In this document: in pieces, positions 18,010-25,967 of the stretch
How positions within the stretch are numbered: the first letter of the stretch is position 1
Layout of the letters: each line of letters starts with the position of its first letter
From: Lachnospiraceae bacterium
GTDB taxonomy: Bacteria; Bacillota; Clostridia; Lachnospirales; Lachnospiraceae
Assembly (NCBI GenBank): GCA_024696005.1
Contig: JAILHF010000051.1
Coordinates: forward strand, 496,001-560,000
Direction of reading: 5' to 3'
Length of the DNA stretch: 64,000 nucleotides
The notes under the pieces: model-generated
Told to the model about the DNA's origin: nothing
What the model saw: the letters and a program-made list of their open reading frames with translations, nothing else
Databases searched by the model: none
Made by a program: the position numbers and the translations under genes

Positions 18010-18720
18010 TTACTTTTCCTTCAGATGGATCTGTTTGGCCGTAAGGAGGTCATTTACCGAATCGACCTCCGTCCATTCGTAATTCGAGATATCCGTGTAA
18101 TACAGGCGGAAATCGTTCTTGAAGATCAGCTGAACCAGCGCATTCTCGTACCACTGGTCATAAAAGCCCTGCTCGATCATGCTCTCCAGCTCCCCGCGCA
18201 TCAGAAGCGCGCTTTCACGGTCAAGCTTGGATACACCGGCATACTCGCCGTAATAGCTGGTCAGGTCCTTGCTCATGACCAGGACCTGATCTCCGGAGAC
18301 CTCCACATTGTAATCCCCGTCCGTCTTGATGGAGCTGTCCACGAGCACATAAGCCTTCTCCACCGGCCGGCACATGACCTTTTCGACCAGTTCGTCCGAC
18401 ATCACGATATCCCCGTCGATGAGCACCACATTGTCCGCATCCAGATGCTCGCGGGCAAACCACAGAGACGCGATGGAATTGGTCACCTCGTAAAACGGGT
18501 TGTAGATGAAGGTCACGCCGGTAACCTGCTCCTCCACCGCTCTGTGCATGTGTCCGGTAACGATGACGATATCCGCCTCGGCATCATGCTTCTTGATCAG
18601 GGCGACCATCCTCTGAAGCAGGGTCGTCTCCTCGTCAAGCTTGTATAAAGACTTCGGATGCTTCAGTGTCAGAGGCTGCAGGCGGGTTCCCTTCCCCGCC
18701 ACCATAAATATGTATTTCAT
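18010..18720 (-). CDS. LicC/PntC-like nucleotidyltransferase
   Basis: A 236-aa sugar-phosphate or alcohol-phosphate nucleotidyltransferase of the LicC type. The N-terminal MVAGKGTRLQPLT followed by HPKSLYKL is the NTP-binding signature (GxGTRLxPLT plus Pro-Lys), VLIDGDIV supplies the metal-binding Asp, and the protein ends YEWTEVDSVNDL, the same kind of ending as LicC (EIDSVQDY). LicC makes CDP-choline; the related PntC makes CMP-2-aminoethylphosphonate. The neighbouring PhnW-like transaminase and TagF-like transferase make a CDP/CMP-activated amino-alcohol or aminophosphonate plausible as product, but the substrate cannot be read from sequence. Last gene of a four-gene operon, 27 bases after the DUF2284 gene. 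Confidence 0.8.
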   Translation of the reverse strand: MKYIFMVAGKGTRLQPLTLKHPKSLYKLDEETTLLQRMVALIKKHDAEADIVIVTGHMHRAVEEQVTGVTFIYNPFYEVTNSIASLWFAREHLDADNVVLIDGDIVMSDELVEKVMCRPVEKAYVLVDSSIKTDGDYNVEVSGDQVLVMSKDLTSYYGEYAGVSKLDRESALLMRGELESMIEQGFYDQWYENALVQLIFKNDFRLYYTDISNYEWTEVDSVNDLLTAKQIHLKEK

Positions 18721-18747
18721 GCAAGATCCCTCCTGTCTGTTATTCCG

Positions 18748-19299
18748 TCAATATTCCTGCCAGAGCACAAGCCCGACCCTCATCAGCTTCTCGTTCGTCG
18801 GGAACGTGATCTCGATGCCGGCCTTCTTCGCCGTTTTGATCACATTCAGTCCCGTCGCCTCCAGAGGGCTTCTGGACATATACGGGTTGTTGCAGCGGTC
18901 CTTTCCGCAGCCGTTCTTGCACAGCTTGCAGGAGCCGGCACCAAAAGAGATGGCCGTCGGAGCGTTATGTTCATAAAGCCATTTTTCCAGCTGCAGCAGG
19001 GTTTTATGCAGGATGACGCTCGACTCCGAGCGGATATTCTCAAAGATCCCCCGGTCCGTCACGTCAAAGGTATACGCCACAAACATCCCCCTGTCAAATT
19101 CCGAGAACATCCTGGGGTAATCGATATCCGGAAGGTTCGGCGGGCATCTCCAGTTCTGCCCGTATTTCCCGCAGTAGAAGCAGTTCATTTTGACACACTC
19201 TTCAAAGACAGCGTCACTCGGGGTCATAAACACCCCTTCCGCGGTGGGCGCGATCTCCTTCAGATATGCCAGCAAAGCTTCGTTGTGATCGTTTGTCAT
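18748..19299 (-). CDS. DUF2284 cysteine-rich metal-binding protein
   Basis: A 183-aa protein of the DUF2284 family, predicted metal-binding proteins of unknown function common in anaerobes. Cysteines cluster in CFYCGKYGQNWRCPP (about 40-54) and in CKLCKNGCGKDRCNNP (about 122-137), spacing that suggests an iron-sulfur cluster or zinc site. The ATG overlaps the stop of the PhnW-like gene by 4 bp, so it belongs to that operon. Its role there is unclear; it could be a passenger or help an enzyme step. No signal peptide or TM is seen. Confidence 0.8.
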   Translation of the reverse strand: MTNDHNEALLAYLKEIAPTAEGVFMTPSDAVFEECVKMNCFYCGKYGQNWRCPPNLPDIDYPRMFSEFDRGMFVAYTFDVTDRGIFENIRSESSVILHKTLLQLEKWLYEHNAPTAISFGAGSCKLCKNGCGKDRCNNPYMSRSPLEATGLNVIKTAKKAGIEITFPTNEKLMRVGLVLWQEY

Positions 19300-20375
19300 A
19301 TCTTAAAGAACCCCTTTATCTCCGCAATCAGTTCATCATAATCTTCGTTTTTCAGATCTCCGACATGCGAAACACGGATGCTTCTTTTTCCGAGCTCGCC
19401 GCCCACCGGATTGACCATGATATCCCTGTTGTCTTTCAGATAGGCAAAGAATTCCATGGCAATGTCTTTTTCAAATCGGATCGGGGAAATGGCGTTCGAC
19501 AGCGGATAATCGGGAAGGAAGACCGGCATTCCGGCGATCCTGCTCCTGAAGTATTCCGCCCGTTCCCTTACCTCTCTCACGCGCTCATCCACACCACCCT
19601 GCTCCTTTATCTTACGGAGCATATCATTGAGCTCAAAGCAAACGCCGACCGCCGGCGTAAACGGCGTCTGTCCGCGTTTCATGTTCAGGATGTAATCCTT
19701 GAAATCAAAATAAAGTGACTGCACTTCGGTCTTCAGGACTTTTTCCGTCATCCTGGGGCTCAGGGTCACAAAGGAAAGGCCGGGTGCAAGACACAGGCCC
19801 TTCTGTGAACTGACGATCGTCGCATCGACCGCATATTTCCCGGCGTCGTACGGATCGCAGAGGAAGCTACTGATCGCATCCACAACGAGATAAGCCCCGT
19901 TGCGTTCGCAATAGTCGTGAAGGATGGCGATATCGTATAACTGTCCCGTGTAAGTCTCATCGATATTGACCAGGACACCCGTGATCCCCGCATCATCGTA
20001 CTTCGCGAAATGCTCTGCCACGAGTACTTCATCCTGCCCGAGGCGGATCACTTCGTGCGGTATCCCGTGGATCTCGCAGATCTTTACAAATCGTTCTCCG
20101 AAGGTACCTCCGCAGACGATGAGCAGACGGTCGTTCTTGTCAAAGCAGTTGATCACGGTCGCTTCCATGGCGCCGCTGCCGGACGCCGTCAGCACGATGA
20201 ACTCCGAATCCGGATCCGCCTTCTCCAGCTCGATCATGAGCTGCTTGTTATCCAGCATGAGTTCCGAAAATTCAGGGGTTCGGAAATACGGGACCACATG
20301 TCCGCGGACTTCCAATGTGCTCGGGTACATCTGTGCGGGACCGATCGTAAAAAGCTTGTAATCCTTAATCTGCAT
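19296..20375 (-). CDS. Class V aminotransferase, PhnW-like
   Basis: A 359-aa PLP enzyme of fold type I class V, the group with 2-aminoethylphosphonate:pyruvate transaminase (PhnW) and serine-glyoxylate transaminase. It opens with LFTIGPAQMYP and YFRTPEFSELM, has TASGSGAMEA for phosphate binding, VVDAISSF with the PLP-contacting Asp, and the Schiff-base lysine in SSQKGLCLAPG. In aminophosphonate pathways PhnW-type enzymes can make 2-aminoethylphosphonate from phosphonoacetaldehyde. The LicC/PntC-like nucleotidyltransferase in the same operon fits this, but PEP mutase and phosphonopyruvate decarboxylase are not in the window. Another amino-alcohol or amino-acid substrate is possible. Confidence 0.8.
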   Translation of the reverse strand: MQIKDYKLFTIGPAQMYPSTLEVRGHVVPYFRTPEFSELMLDNKQLMIELEKADPDSEFIVLTASGSGAMEATVINCFDKNDRLLIVCGGTFGERFVKICEIHGIPHEVIRLGQDEVLVAEHFAKYDDAGITGVLVNIDETYTGQLYDIAILHDYCERNGAYLVVDAISSFLCDPYDAGKYAVDATIVSSQKGLCLAPGLSFVTLSPRMTEKVLKTEVQSLYFDFKDYILNMKRGQTPFTPAVGVCFELNDMLRKIKEQGGVDERVREVRERAEYFRSRIAGMPVFLPDYPLSNAISPIRFEKDIAMEFFAYLKDNRDIMVNPVGGELGKRSIRVSHVGDLKNEDYDELIAEIKGFFKI

Positions 20376-20401
20376 CTTTTTTCACCCCATCCGTTGCTTG
20401 T

Positions 20402-21721
20402 TCATTCTTTGGCTTCAGCCGGCTCTTCGGCTTCTTTCTTTTTTTCCGCTTTCTTCTTATCTGCCTTCTTGTCGGATTTTTCCGCCTCTTCTTCCGGCTG
20501 TTCTTCCTCCTTCAGGCTCTCCAGATAATCCACGACAGCCTTTGCGGCTCCGCCAATGTTCTGCCATGCCGTGTCTCTGGCCTTTCTTCTGCCCGCGGCA
20601 TATTTATCATCCTTGACGATGTCATCGATCACCTTCTTCATGTTGTCGAACTCGTCTTCCCGCAGCTCCACGCCCAGATCGGAGATGACCGTGATGTGCC
20701 AGATCTCGTCGTCCTCAAACCATGCGGAATCGTAAGGGGATTTATCGAAATCCTTGTTCGCATAGATGATGGGCTTGTCAAACACAAAGGAATAATCAAA
20801 CATCACGCTGGAAAAGTCCGTGATCATGACATCCGCGCGGTTGAGGGAATCGAAATTGTCGTGGCTTCTGTCCCATTCCAGCTGCTCATTGCCGGGATAC
20901 TTTTCCATGATCGGTTCGATGATCTTTGCTTCACTCTTGAAGGTCTGGGGATGCGGCCTCACGATGATGTGATAGCCGGTCTTTAACAGGGCCTCGATGA
21001 TCTTGTCCCCGAAACGCGAAAAGATGGCGCTCTGCCCCCAGGAGGGTGCCAGAAGCACCGTCAGCTTGTCGTTTTTCTTTACGGAGCCCTCTTTCTCCTT
21101 CCGGGCAAGAAGGGTATCCAGATAGGTGCAGCCCACCAGTACCAGTTCCTTGGGATCTTCCTCTCTCATCTCTTCCAGCCTGCGGATATATCCCTCCTGG
21201 AAGCTGCCGTTCATCAGTACCGCATCGTAATCGTCCAGTCCGAACATACGGTAGCCGGTGCCTTCCGACGCATCGTGATAGATATGTACATATTTGTCCA
21301 CGCCCCTGGAACGCTTCCACTGGTACACACCCAGTCCGGGCGTTGTGGCAAGGCACACGTGGGCCTTCATCAGGTTCAGCTTTGCAAAAGCCCTGTTGTC
21401 CGAGCCGATGAACTGAACCTTGATATGCTTGTAGTCCGCCGATAGGGCGCCGTCCTTTTCATCCATCGTGTAGTATTCGCAGGACATGCCGCGCTTTTCC
21501 AGCTCGTCACAGATCGGCTTGAAGACCTTCCAGTACTGTCCGCCTTCCCCAAAGATCACCAGTTCCTTTTTATCGGCATCCACAGCAACCTTTCCGCCTC
21601 TGTACTTGATCTTGAGCCACAATTGCTGCAAAAGGAAATATACGGTCGATACGATGCCCAGCATGGCCGCAAACAGCATGCTCCCCGTTCCGGGATCGAT
21701 ATAAAGCAACAAACGATTCAT
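20402..21721 (-). CDS. CDP-glycerol glycerophosphotransferase (TagF/TagB) family protein
   Basis: A 439-aa protein. An N-terminal hydrophobic segment (about 10-30) anchors it in the membrane. The rest is the glycerophosphotransferase fold: VFKPICDELEKRG, TPGLGVYQWKRS, YIHI/YVHIYHD region, LLAPSWGQSAIFSRFG, IVRPHPQTF (the catalytic-type His-Pro-His) and ADVMITDFSSVMFDYSF, the family's nucleotide-phosphate-binding block. Such enzymes add glycerol-phosphate or a related CDP-activated alcohol to teichoic acid-type acceptors. The C-terminus is an unusual Glu/Lys-rich tail of about 50 residues, probably disordered. The ATG at 21721 has AAAGGTGGGG upstream. It heads the operon leading to the PhnW-like and nucleotidyltransferase genes, which may supply its activated substrate. 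Confidence 0.85.
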   Translation of the reverse strand: MNRLLLYIDPGTGSMLFAAMLGIVSTVYFLLQQLWLKIKYRGGKVAVDADKKELVIFGEGGQYWKVFKPICDELEKRGMSCEYYTMDEKDGALSADYKHIKVQFIGSDNRAFAKLNLMKAHVCLATTPGLGVYQWKRSRGVDKYVHIYHDASEGTGYRMFGLDDYDAVLMNGSFQEGYIRRLEEMREEDPKELVLVGCTYLDTLLARKEKEGSVKKNDKLTVLLAPSWGQSAIFSRFGDKIIEALLKTGYHIIVRPHPQTFKSEAKIIEPIMEKYPGNEQLEWDRSHDNFDSLNRADVMITDFSSVMFDYSFVFDKPIIYANKDFDKSPYDSAWFEDDEIWHITVISDLGVELREDEFDNMKKVIDDIVKDDKYAAGRRKARDTAWQNIGGAAKAVVDYLESLKEEEQPEEEAEKSDKKADKKKAEKKKEAEEPAEAKE

Positions 21722-21746
21722 CTTAAGCCCCACCTTTCATCCGCTC

Positions 21747-21775
21747 ATTATATATGATTTGTCACAAAAGAACAA
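21747..21775 (-). promoter_or_regulatory. Promoter of the TagF-like operon
   Basis: Minus-strand TTGTTC (21770-21775) and TATAAT (21747-21752), 17-base spacer, directly after the stop of the upstream gene. It makes the four genes down to 18010 a separate transcription unit, although read-through from upstream is possible since no terminator was found. Confidence 0.65.
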
Positions 21776-21776
21776 G

Positions 21777-23885
21777 TCATCTCCAAAACTCGATCGCGCG
21801 GGAGATCGCGATGTAACATTCCGGATTCACGTCATCCAGGACATTCAGTCCCTCCGTCGCATACGAAAGCCCGCTGACGATCACCGCGGCAAGCACAAAC
21901 ACAAGCAGGATCGCCCGTGCCGCGTTTCTCCCCTTTTCCGGGATCCGCTCCCGCAAAAGAAGGATGCCGCAGACCATCGCAAAAGCGCAGAAGACCGTGA
22001 TGTCCATGCGGTACCTGTCCATCAGGCCTCCCATGACAGCCGTGACCGCCGCGATCACCGGGATCAGCACAAAGCAGATGCGTCCCACCCATGCCAGTTC
22101 CCGCTTCTCTTTGTTCTCCTTCGCCACCGGCACGAAACAGCCAAGCCCCGCCAGCAGGATCGGATACAGGAACAGCAGTCCGCCGGTGGAAGGATGGGAA
22201 GCCAGAAGGCTCGGATTGCTCCATTCGTAGGTCGTCCTTTCCAGATAGGGATAAAACGCCTTCAGCTTCAGGGGGCGCAGCAGATAATACACGACCCCCG
22301 CTCCCACGGCCTGCCAGGTAAAATGCACCTGCGTCAGGAACGCAAAGGTCAGGTTGTACATCGCGCCGAAATCGAAGGGCGAGCCGAAGCGCGCATGATT
22401 GTAGACCATCAGTCCGGCCGCGACGCAAAGATAAGGCAGTGCGAAAACAGCCATTGCCTTAAGATCGGGACGCCGGCGCTCTTCCTTTTTCGGAAACAGG
22501 GCCGGAAGCAGGATGGGTATGCTGCAGGCCGCGCCCAGGACCAGCTGCGGACGGCAGCCGGCGATCAGGGCAAAGAGCAGACTGCTCACTCCCGTCAGCA
22601 CCAGGCCCTTTTTCCGCTTATCTTCCTCCAGGGCTCTTTTGGCCGCAAGCACGGTGCTCATGCCGGTGAGGAAAAAGATCACGGCGGGCAGCATGGGCGT
22701 GTAATAGTTATTGGAATCCCCCATGACGGCAGGCAGCGTCAGGACCGCCGTCCCTCCCAGCCAGAGAAGGAGCGCCAGCGCCGCCGGCATGCGCCGCTCG
22801 TAGCGTCCCGCCAGTTCTTTTATGAGGAAAAAGAAAGCTGCGTAAACCCCTGCCAGCATCAGGAAAAGGGCGATCCAGCCCGGCAGATCCCCGCCCGTGA
22901 TCAGATGATACGGCAGGTACAGCAGCAGACAGGGCACCACCCCGAAGTAGATATAATATTTCCCGTCGCGGAAGGCATAATCCAGGCAGAAGGGCGCCTT
23001 GATCTCTTCCCGCGCCATCGGATCATAGGGATCTTCCAGGCTCAGAAGCTCCTCCGAAGGTTCGATGTCCAGATAGAGCTGTCCTTTGGCCAATGCCCTT
23101 GCCAGATCCGTATAGGGCTTAAACCCGCTCTCGTTCTGCAGGTAGACGGGATTCTGCAAAAGCATCACGCCCACCACGGCCATCCACGCCGGAAAGAGCA
23201 GCAGTGCTCCCGTTCCGATGTTTTTGTTCAGCCTGCCTTCTTCGTTCACAAAGGGCAGCTTCCAAAGCGCCTTTCCGGGCCAGAGGAGCAGGATCGTCAG
23301 CAGAAACAGAAAGACCCCAAGGGCCCTGAGCGGCAAAACGCGCAGCGGGAAAGGCACATTCAGACTGATGCTTTTCAGGCTGACCTGCTCCCCCTTTACT
23401 CCCGCAAGCTGCAGCGAGATGCTCTTGACGCCTTTGGTCTTCGGCAGGGCAAACACCTCTCTCTCCCCGCTCCTTCCATACAGATAGCGCTGCCGGAGTA
23501 TGGTGTTCTTCTTCCCGTCTTCCAGAAGGATCGTCATGCGCACGGAGGGCGAATACAGATCCGCATAGGGAGTGCGCATGTAGCCCCACCAGCTTTCGTC
23601 CCCGTCCAGCGTGCAGGCTTCCACCGCAATGCTTCCCGGCACCAGCCCGCTGCCCTCCAGGGAAAACGAGAGGATGTTCACTCCATCCCCGTTCGTCATG
23701 AGCAGGCTTCCGTCCTCCAAAAGCTCCGCGTCCGCGCCGCAGCTTACGGCAGAAAGCGGCACGAGCACCTCCGTATTCCCGGCCGTAGTCCAGAAACGGA
23801 AATTGAACAGAAAAAGCTCCGCCAGCAAAGCAGCCGCCATGCAGATCAGGAATATGCATATGTACCGTCCCGCTTTTTTCTTCAC
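21777..23885 (-). CDS. GT-C-like polytopic membrane protein
   Basis: A 702-aa membrane protein, not assigned to a named family. It has one TM (about 8-27), an extracytoplasmic beta-rich domain (about 30-180), then about a dozen TMs. Between the first TMs lies the loop LARALAKGQLYLDIEP and DGKYYIYFGVVPCLLLYLP, shared almost motif for motif with the upstream paralog; such an acidic-plus-aromatic first outer loop recalls GT-C (PMT/ArnT-like) lipid-phosphosugar glycosyltransferases. RFGSPFDFGAMYNL and YRMDITVFCAF are also shared with the paralog. It begins 12 bases after that gene. A role in adding a sugar to a surface polymer is an inference from fold and context. Confidence 0.7.
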   Translation of the reverse strand: MKKKAGRYICIFLICMAAALLAELFLFNFRFWTTAGNTEVLVPLSAVSCGADAELLEDGSLLMTNGDGVNILSFSLEGSGLVPGSIAVEACTLDGDESWWGYMRTPYADLYSPSVRMTILLEDGKKNTILRQRYLYGRSGEREVFALPKTKGVKSISLQLAGVKGEQVSLKSISLNVPFPLRVLPLRALGVFLFLLTILLLWPGKALWKLPFVNEEGRLNKNIGTGALLLFPAWMAVVGVMLLQNPVYLQNESGFKPYTDLARALAKGQLYLDIEPSEELLSLEDPYDPMAREEIKAPFCLDYAFRDGKYYIYFGVVPCLLLYLPYHLITGGDLPGWIALFLMLAGVYAAFFFLIKELAGRYERRMPAALALLLWLGGTAVLTLPAVMGDSNNYYTPMLPAVIFFLTGMSTVLAAKRALEEDKRKKGLVLTGVSSLLFALIAGCRPQLVLGAACSIPILLPALFPKKEERRRPDLKAMAVFALPYLCVAAGLMVYNHARFGSPFDFGAMYNLTFAFLTQVHFTWQAVGAGVVYYLLRPLKLKAFYPYLERTTYEWSNPSLLASHPSTGGLLFLYPILLAGLGCFVPVAKENKEKRELAWVGRICFVLIPVIAAVTAVMGGLMDRYRMDITVFCAFAMVCGILLLRERIPEKGRNAARAILLVFVLAAVIVSGLSYATEGLNVLDDVNPECYIAISRAIEFWR

Positions 23886-23897
23886 TCTGCTTTTCTC

Positions 23898-25967
23898 CTA
23901 TCGGAACATGGTATACAGACGATAGTATAATTCCGTATTGCCTTCCCGGAGCGATCCCGACCAGTAGAAGGAGCCGTGGAAGATGAAACTCAGACACAGT
24001 CCCAGCAAAAGAAAGCCCCGGAAATAGCGTTCGCCCTCCGAGCCCTCCAGCCTGTCCCGGATGGCCGCCGCAGCACAGCCCGCCGCCAGCAGAAGGAATA
24101 CCGCAAAATCCAGGCGGTAATGGTAGGCCACGCCTCCCATGCAAAGATTTACCGCAAGATTGAGCACGGCCGGGATCAGAAGATACAGCCCCGAGCGCTC
24201 CTTCTTCCGTTCCACCCATGCCCCGGGCAGGCACCACAGCAGCAGATTGGTCGCGAAAAGTCCGCCGTAATTCCAGGTATAGTAAAAGCTGCTGTGCCCC
24301 AGCGGATTCCGAAGCGCAGGGCTCTCCTCCACGATGAACGGGAAAACGCAGTCCCACTGTGCCGGCCGGAACAGGTATTCGTAGATCCCCATCACCAGCA
24401 GATCGCCCGAGCTTACCACATTCGTGCTGTCGAGCACGGTCAGATTGTACTGGAAGCCGAAATTCACCGGGCTCCCGAAGCGCACCGCGTTGTATGCCAT
24501 CAGCCCGGCCGCCACCGGGACATAAGGAAGCAGCAGCGCGGCAAGGGCAAACGCTCTCTTTTTCGGACCAAATGCCTCGTCCGTTTTCCGGAAACGCCAG
24601 AACAGGGGAAGGGCCAGGAACGAATACAGCAGAAGATTGGGCCTGCATCCCACCGCCAGCGCCATCAGCAGACTGCCCGCGGCAAGCAAGCCGTTATGTA
24701 TGCCCTTTTCCTCCCTTTTGACCGATCTCATCCACAAAAACAGGCCCCAGAGCACGAAAGCAAGCCCCGTCACTCTCGGAATGTCATGCGGGTCCGGGTT
24801 CCCGAGGACCGACATCAGTCCGCTGCCCAGGAAGGCCATCGCGCTGATGATCAGAAGATAGCCTTCCGGCAGCTGCGGGCGTTTCCGCTTCGCCCATTCC
24901 CTGCAGCACAGGTAGATCGCCGAATAGATCAGCATGAGCAGTACCACCATAAGGAAGGCGTCGTTTAGGTGCCGTCCCAGGAAATGCCAGACCGGCAGAT
25001 AGAACAGCACGCAGGGAACCGCCCCGAAATAGCAATAGTAGTGCCCGTCATAATACACGGTATCCCAGAGATAATCCTTGTCCACCTCCAGACCTGCCGC
25101 TTCCCTTGCCGTATAGTCATAGGGATTCTCCAGATCCATCAGTGCCTGCGGTACCTCGGCTTTCAGCCACACCTGCCCGTCATCCAATGCCTCGGCCAGC
25201 ATCTGGTACGGCCGGAAATTCCGTTCCGACTTCAGATAGTCGTTCGAAGCATCCAGAAGGATCCCGGGCAAAAGGACACAGGCTCCCAGCCCCACTCCGC
25301 AGACAAGGCTCCTGAGCTTCGGCATTCCCACCGTATCCTGCCACAGAAACGAAGCAGGTCTTAAGAGGTAAAATACGCCCAGGATCACAAACAGGACCAA
25401 AAAACGAAGCAGCGAGATCTGCAGCGGCCGTTTCGCATTGATCGTGATCGAACGGAGCCGGAGCACGCTTCCTTCGGAAAGCTCCAGGGACAGCGTGATG
25501 GTCTTTACCGGATCCGAGGGATGGAGCCAGAGGAAGTGGGAATCCTCGATCTGCGGATGAAAGACATGCTCCGCATAGGGATCGTACTGATCATGCCCCG
25601 CATCCCGAATATAGGGCGAGATCGTAAGGATCCCGCCTGCCTCATCGGGCCGGTCGGCAACCTCCGGCAGTTCCGCTTCCAGTCTCACGTTCCGGATCCG
25701 TTCGGTCCCCGGAAGCTCGGGCAGTCCTGTGAGATAGATCACACCCTGCCCCTCCGCAAGATAAAGATCCCCCGCCTCGTCCGCGGTCATGTCCTGAAAC
25801 TTCAGATGGTCTGCCGGAACGACCGTCTCGTTGAAAAACAGGGATTGAAACGTGCGGAAATTGAACACGAACAATTCCAGCAGAAACGCTGCCAGCAATA
25901 AACAGCCGATCAGACGCAACTGCTTCTCCCTTCCCCGATCCGTTTTTGAAACTTCTTTCTCACTCAA
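23898..25967 (-). CDS. GT-C-like polytopic membrane protein (paralog)
   Basis: A 689-aa paralog of the next gene: N-terminal TM (about 18-36), extracytoplasmic beta-rich domain to about residue 185, then a dozen TMs. Common blocks are LAEALDDGQVWLKAEVP, DGHYYCYFGAVPCVLFYLP, RFGSPVNFGFQYNLTV and YRLDFAVFLLLAAG. The architecture resembles GT-C glycosyltransferases, but I cannot name the family or the substrate. The start codon overlaps the stop of the third fusion gene upstream (ATGA), linking the two protein types translationally. Together the pair may glycosylate a product of the upstream fusion proteins. Confidence 0.7.
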   Translation of the reverse strand: MSEKEVSKTDRGREKQLRLIGCLLLAAFLLELFVFNFRTFQSLFFNETVVPADHLKFQDMTADEAGDLYLAEGQGVIYLTGLPELPGTERIRNVRLEAELPEVADRPDEAGGILTISPYIRDAGHDQYDPYAEHVFHPQIEDSHFLWLHPSDPVKTITLSLELSEGSVLRLRSITINAKRPLQISLLRFLVLFVILGVFYLLRPASFLWQDTVGMPKLRSLVCGVGLGACVLLPGILLDASNDYLKSERNFRPYQMLAEALDDGQVWLKAEVPQALMDLENPYDYTAREAAGLEVDKDYLWDTVYYDGHYYCYFGAVPCVLFYLPVWHFLGRHLNDAFLMVVLLMLIYSAIYLCCREWAKRKRPQLPEGYLLIISAMAFLGSGLMSVLGNPDPHDIPRVTGLAFVLWGLFLWMRSVKREEKGIHNGLLAAGSLLMALAVGCRPNLLLYSFLALPLFWRFRKTDEAFGPKKRAFALAALLLPYVPVAAGLMAYNAVRFGSPVNFGFQYNLTVLDSTNVVSSGDLLVMGIYEYLFRPAQWDCVFPFIVEESPALRNPLGHSSFYYTWNYGGLFATNLLLWCLPGAWVERKKERSGLYLLIPAVLNLAVNLCMGGVAYHYRLDFAVFLLLAAGCAAAAIRDRLEGSEGERYFRGFLLLGLCLSFIFHGSFYWSGSLREGNTELYYRLYTMFR

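Noticed and set aside
21759..23930. 723-aa plus-strand frame over a GT-C-like gene
   Set aside because: Antisense shadow; Gln/His/Arg-rich translation with no TM or domain, whereas the minus-strand frame has regular TMs and a paralog.
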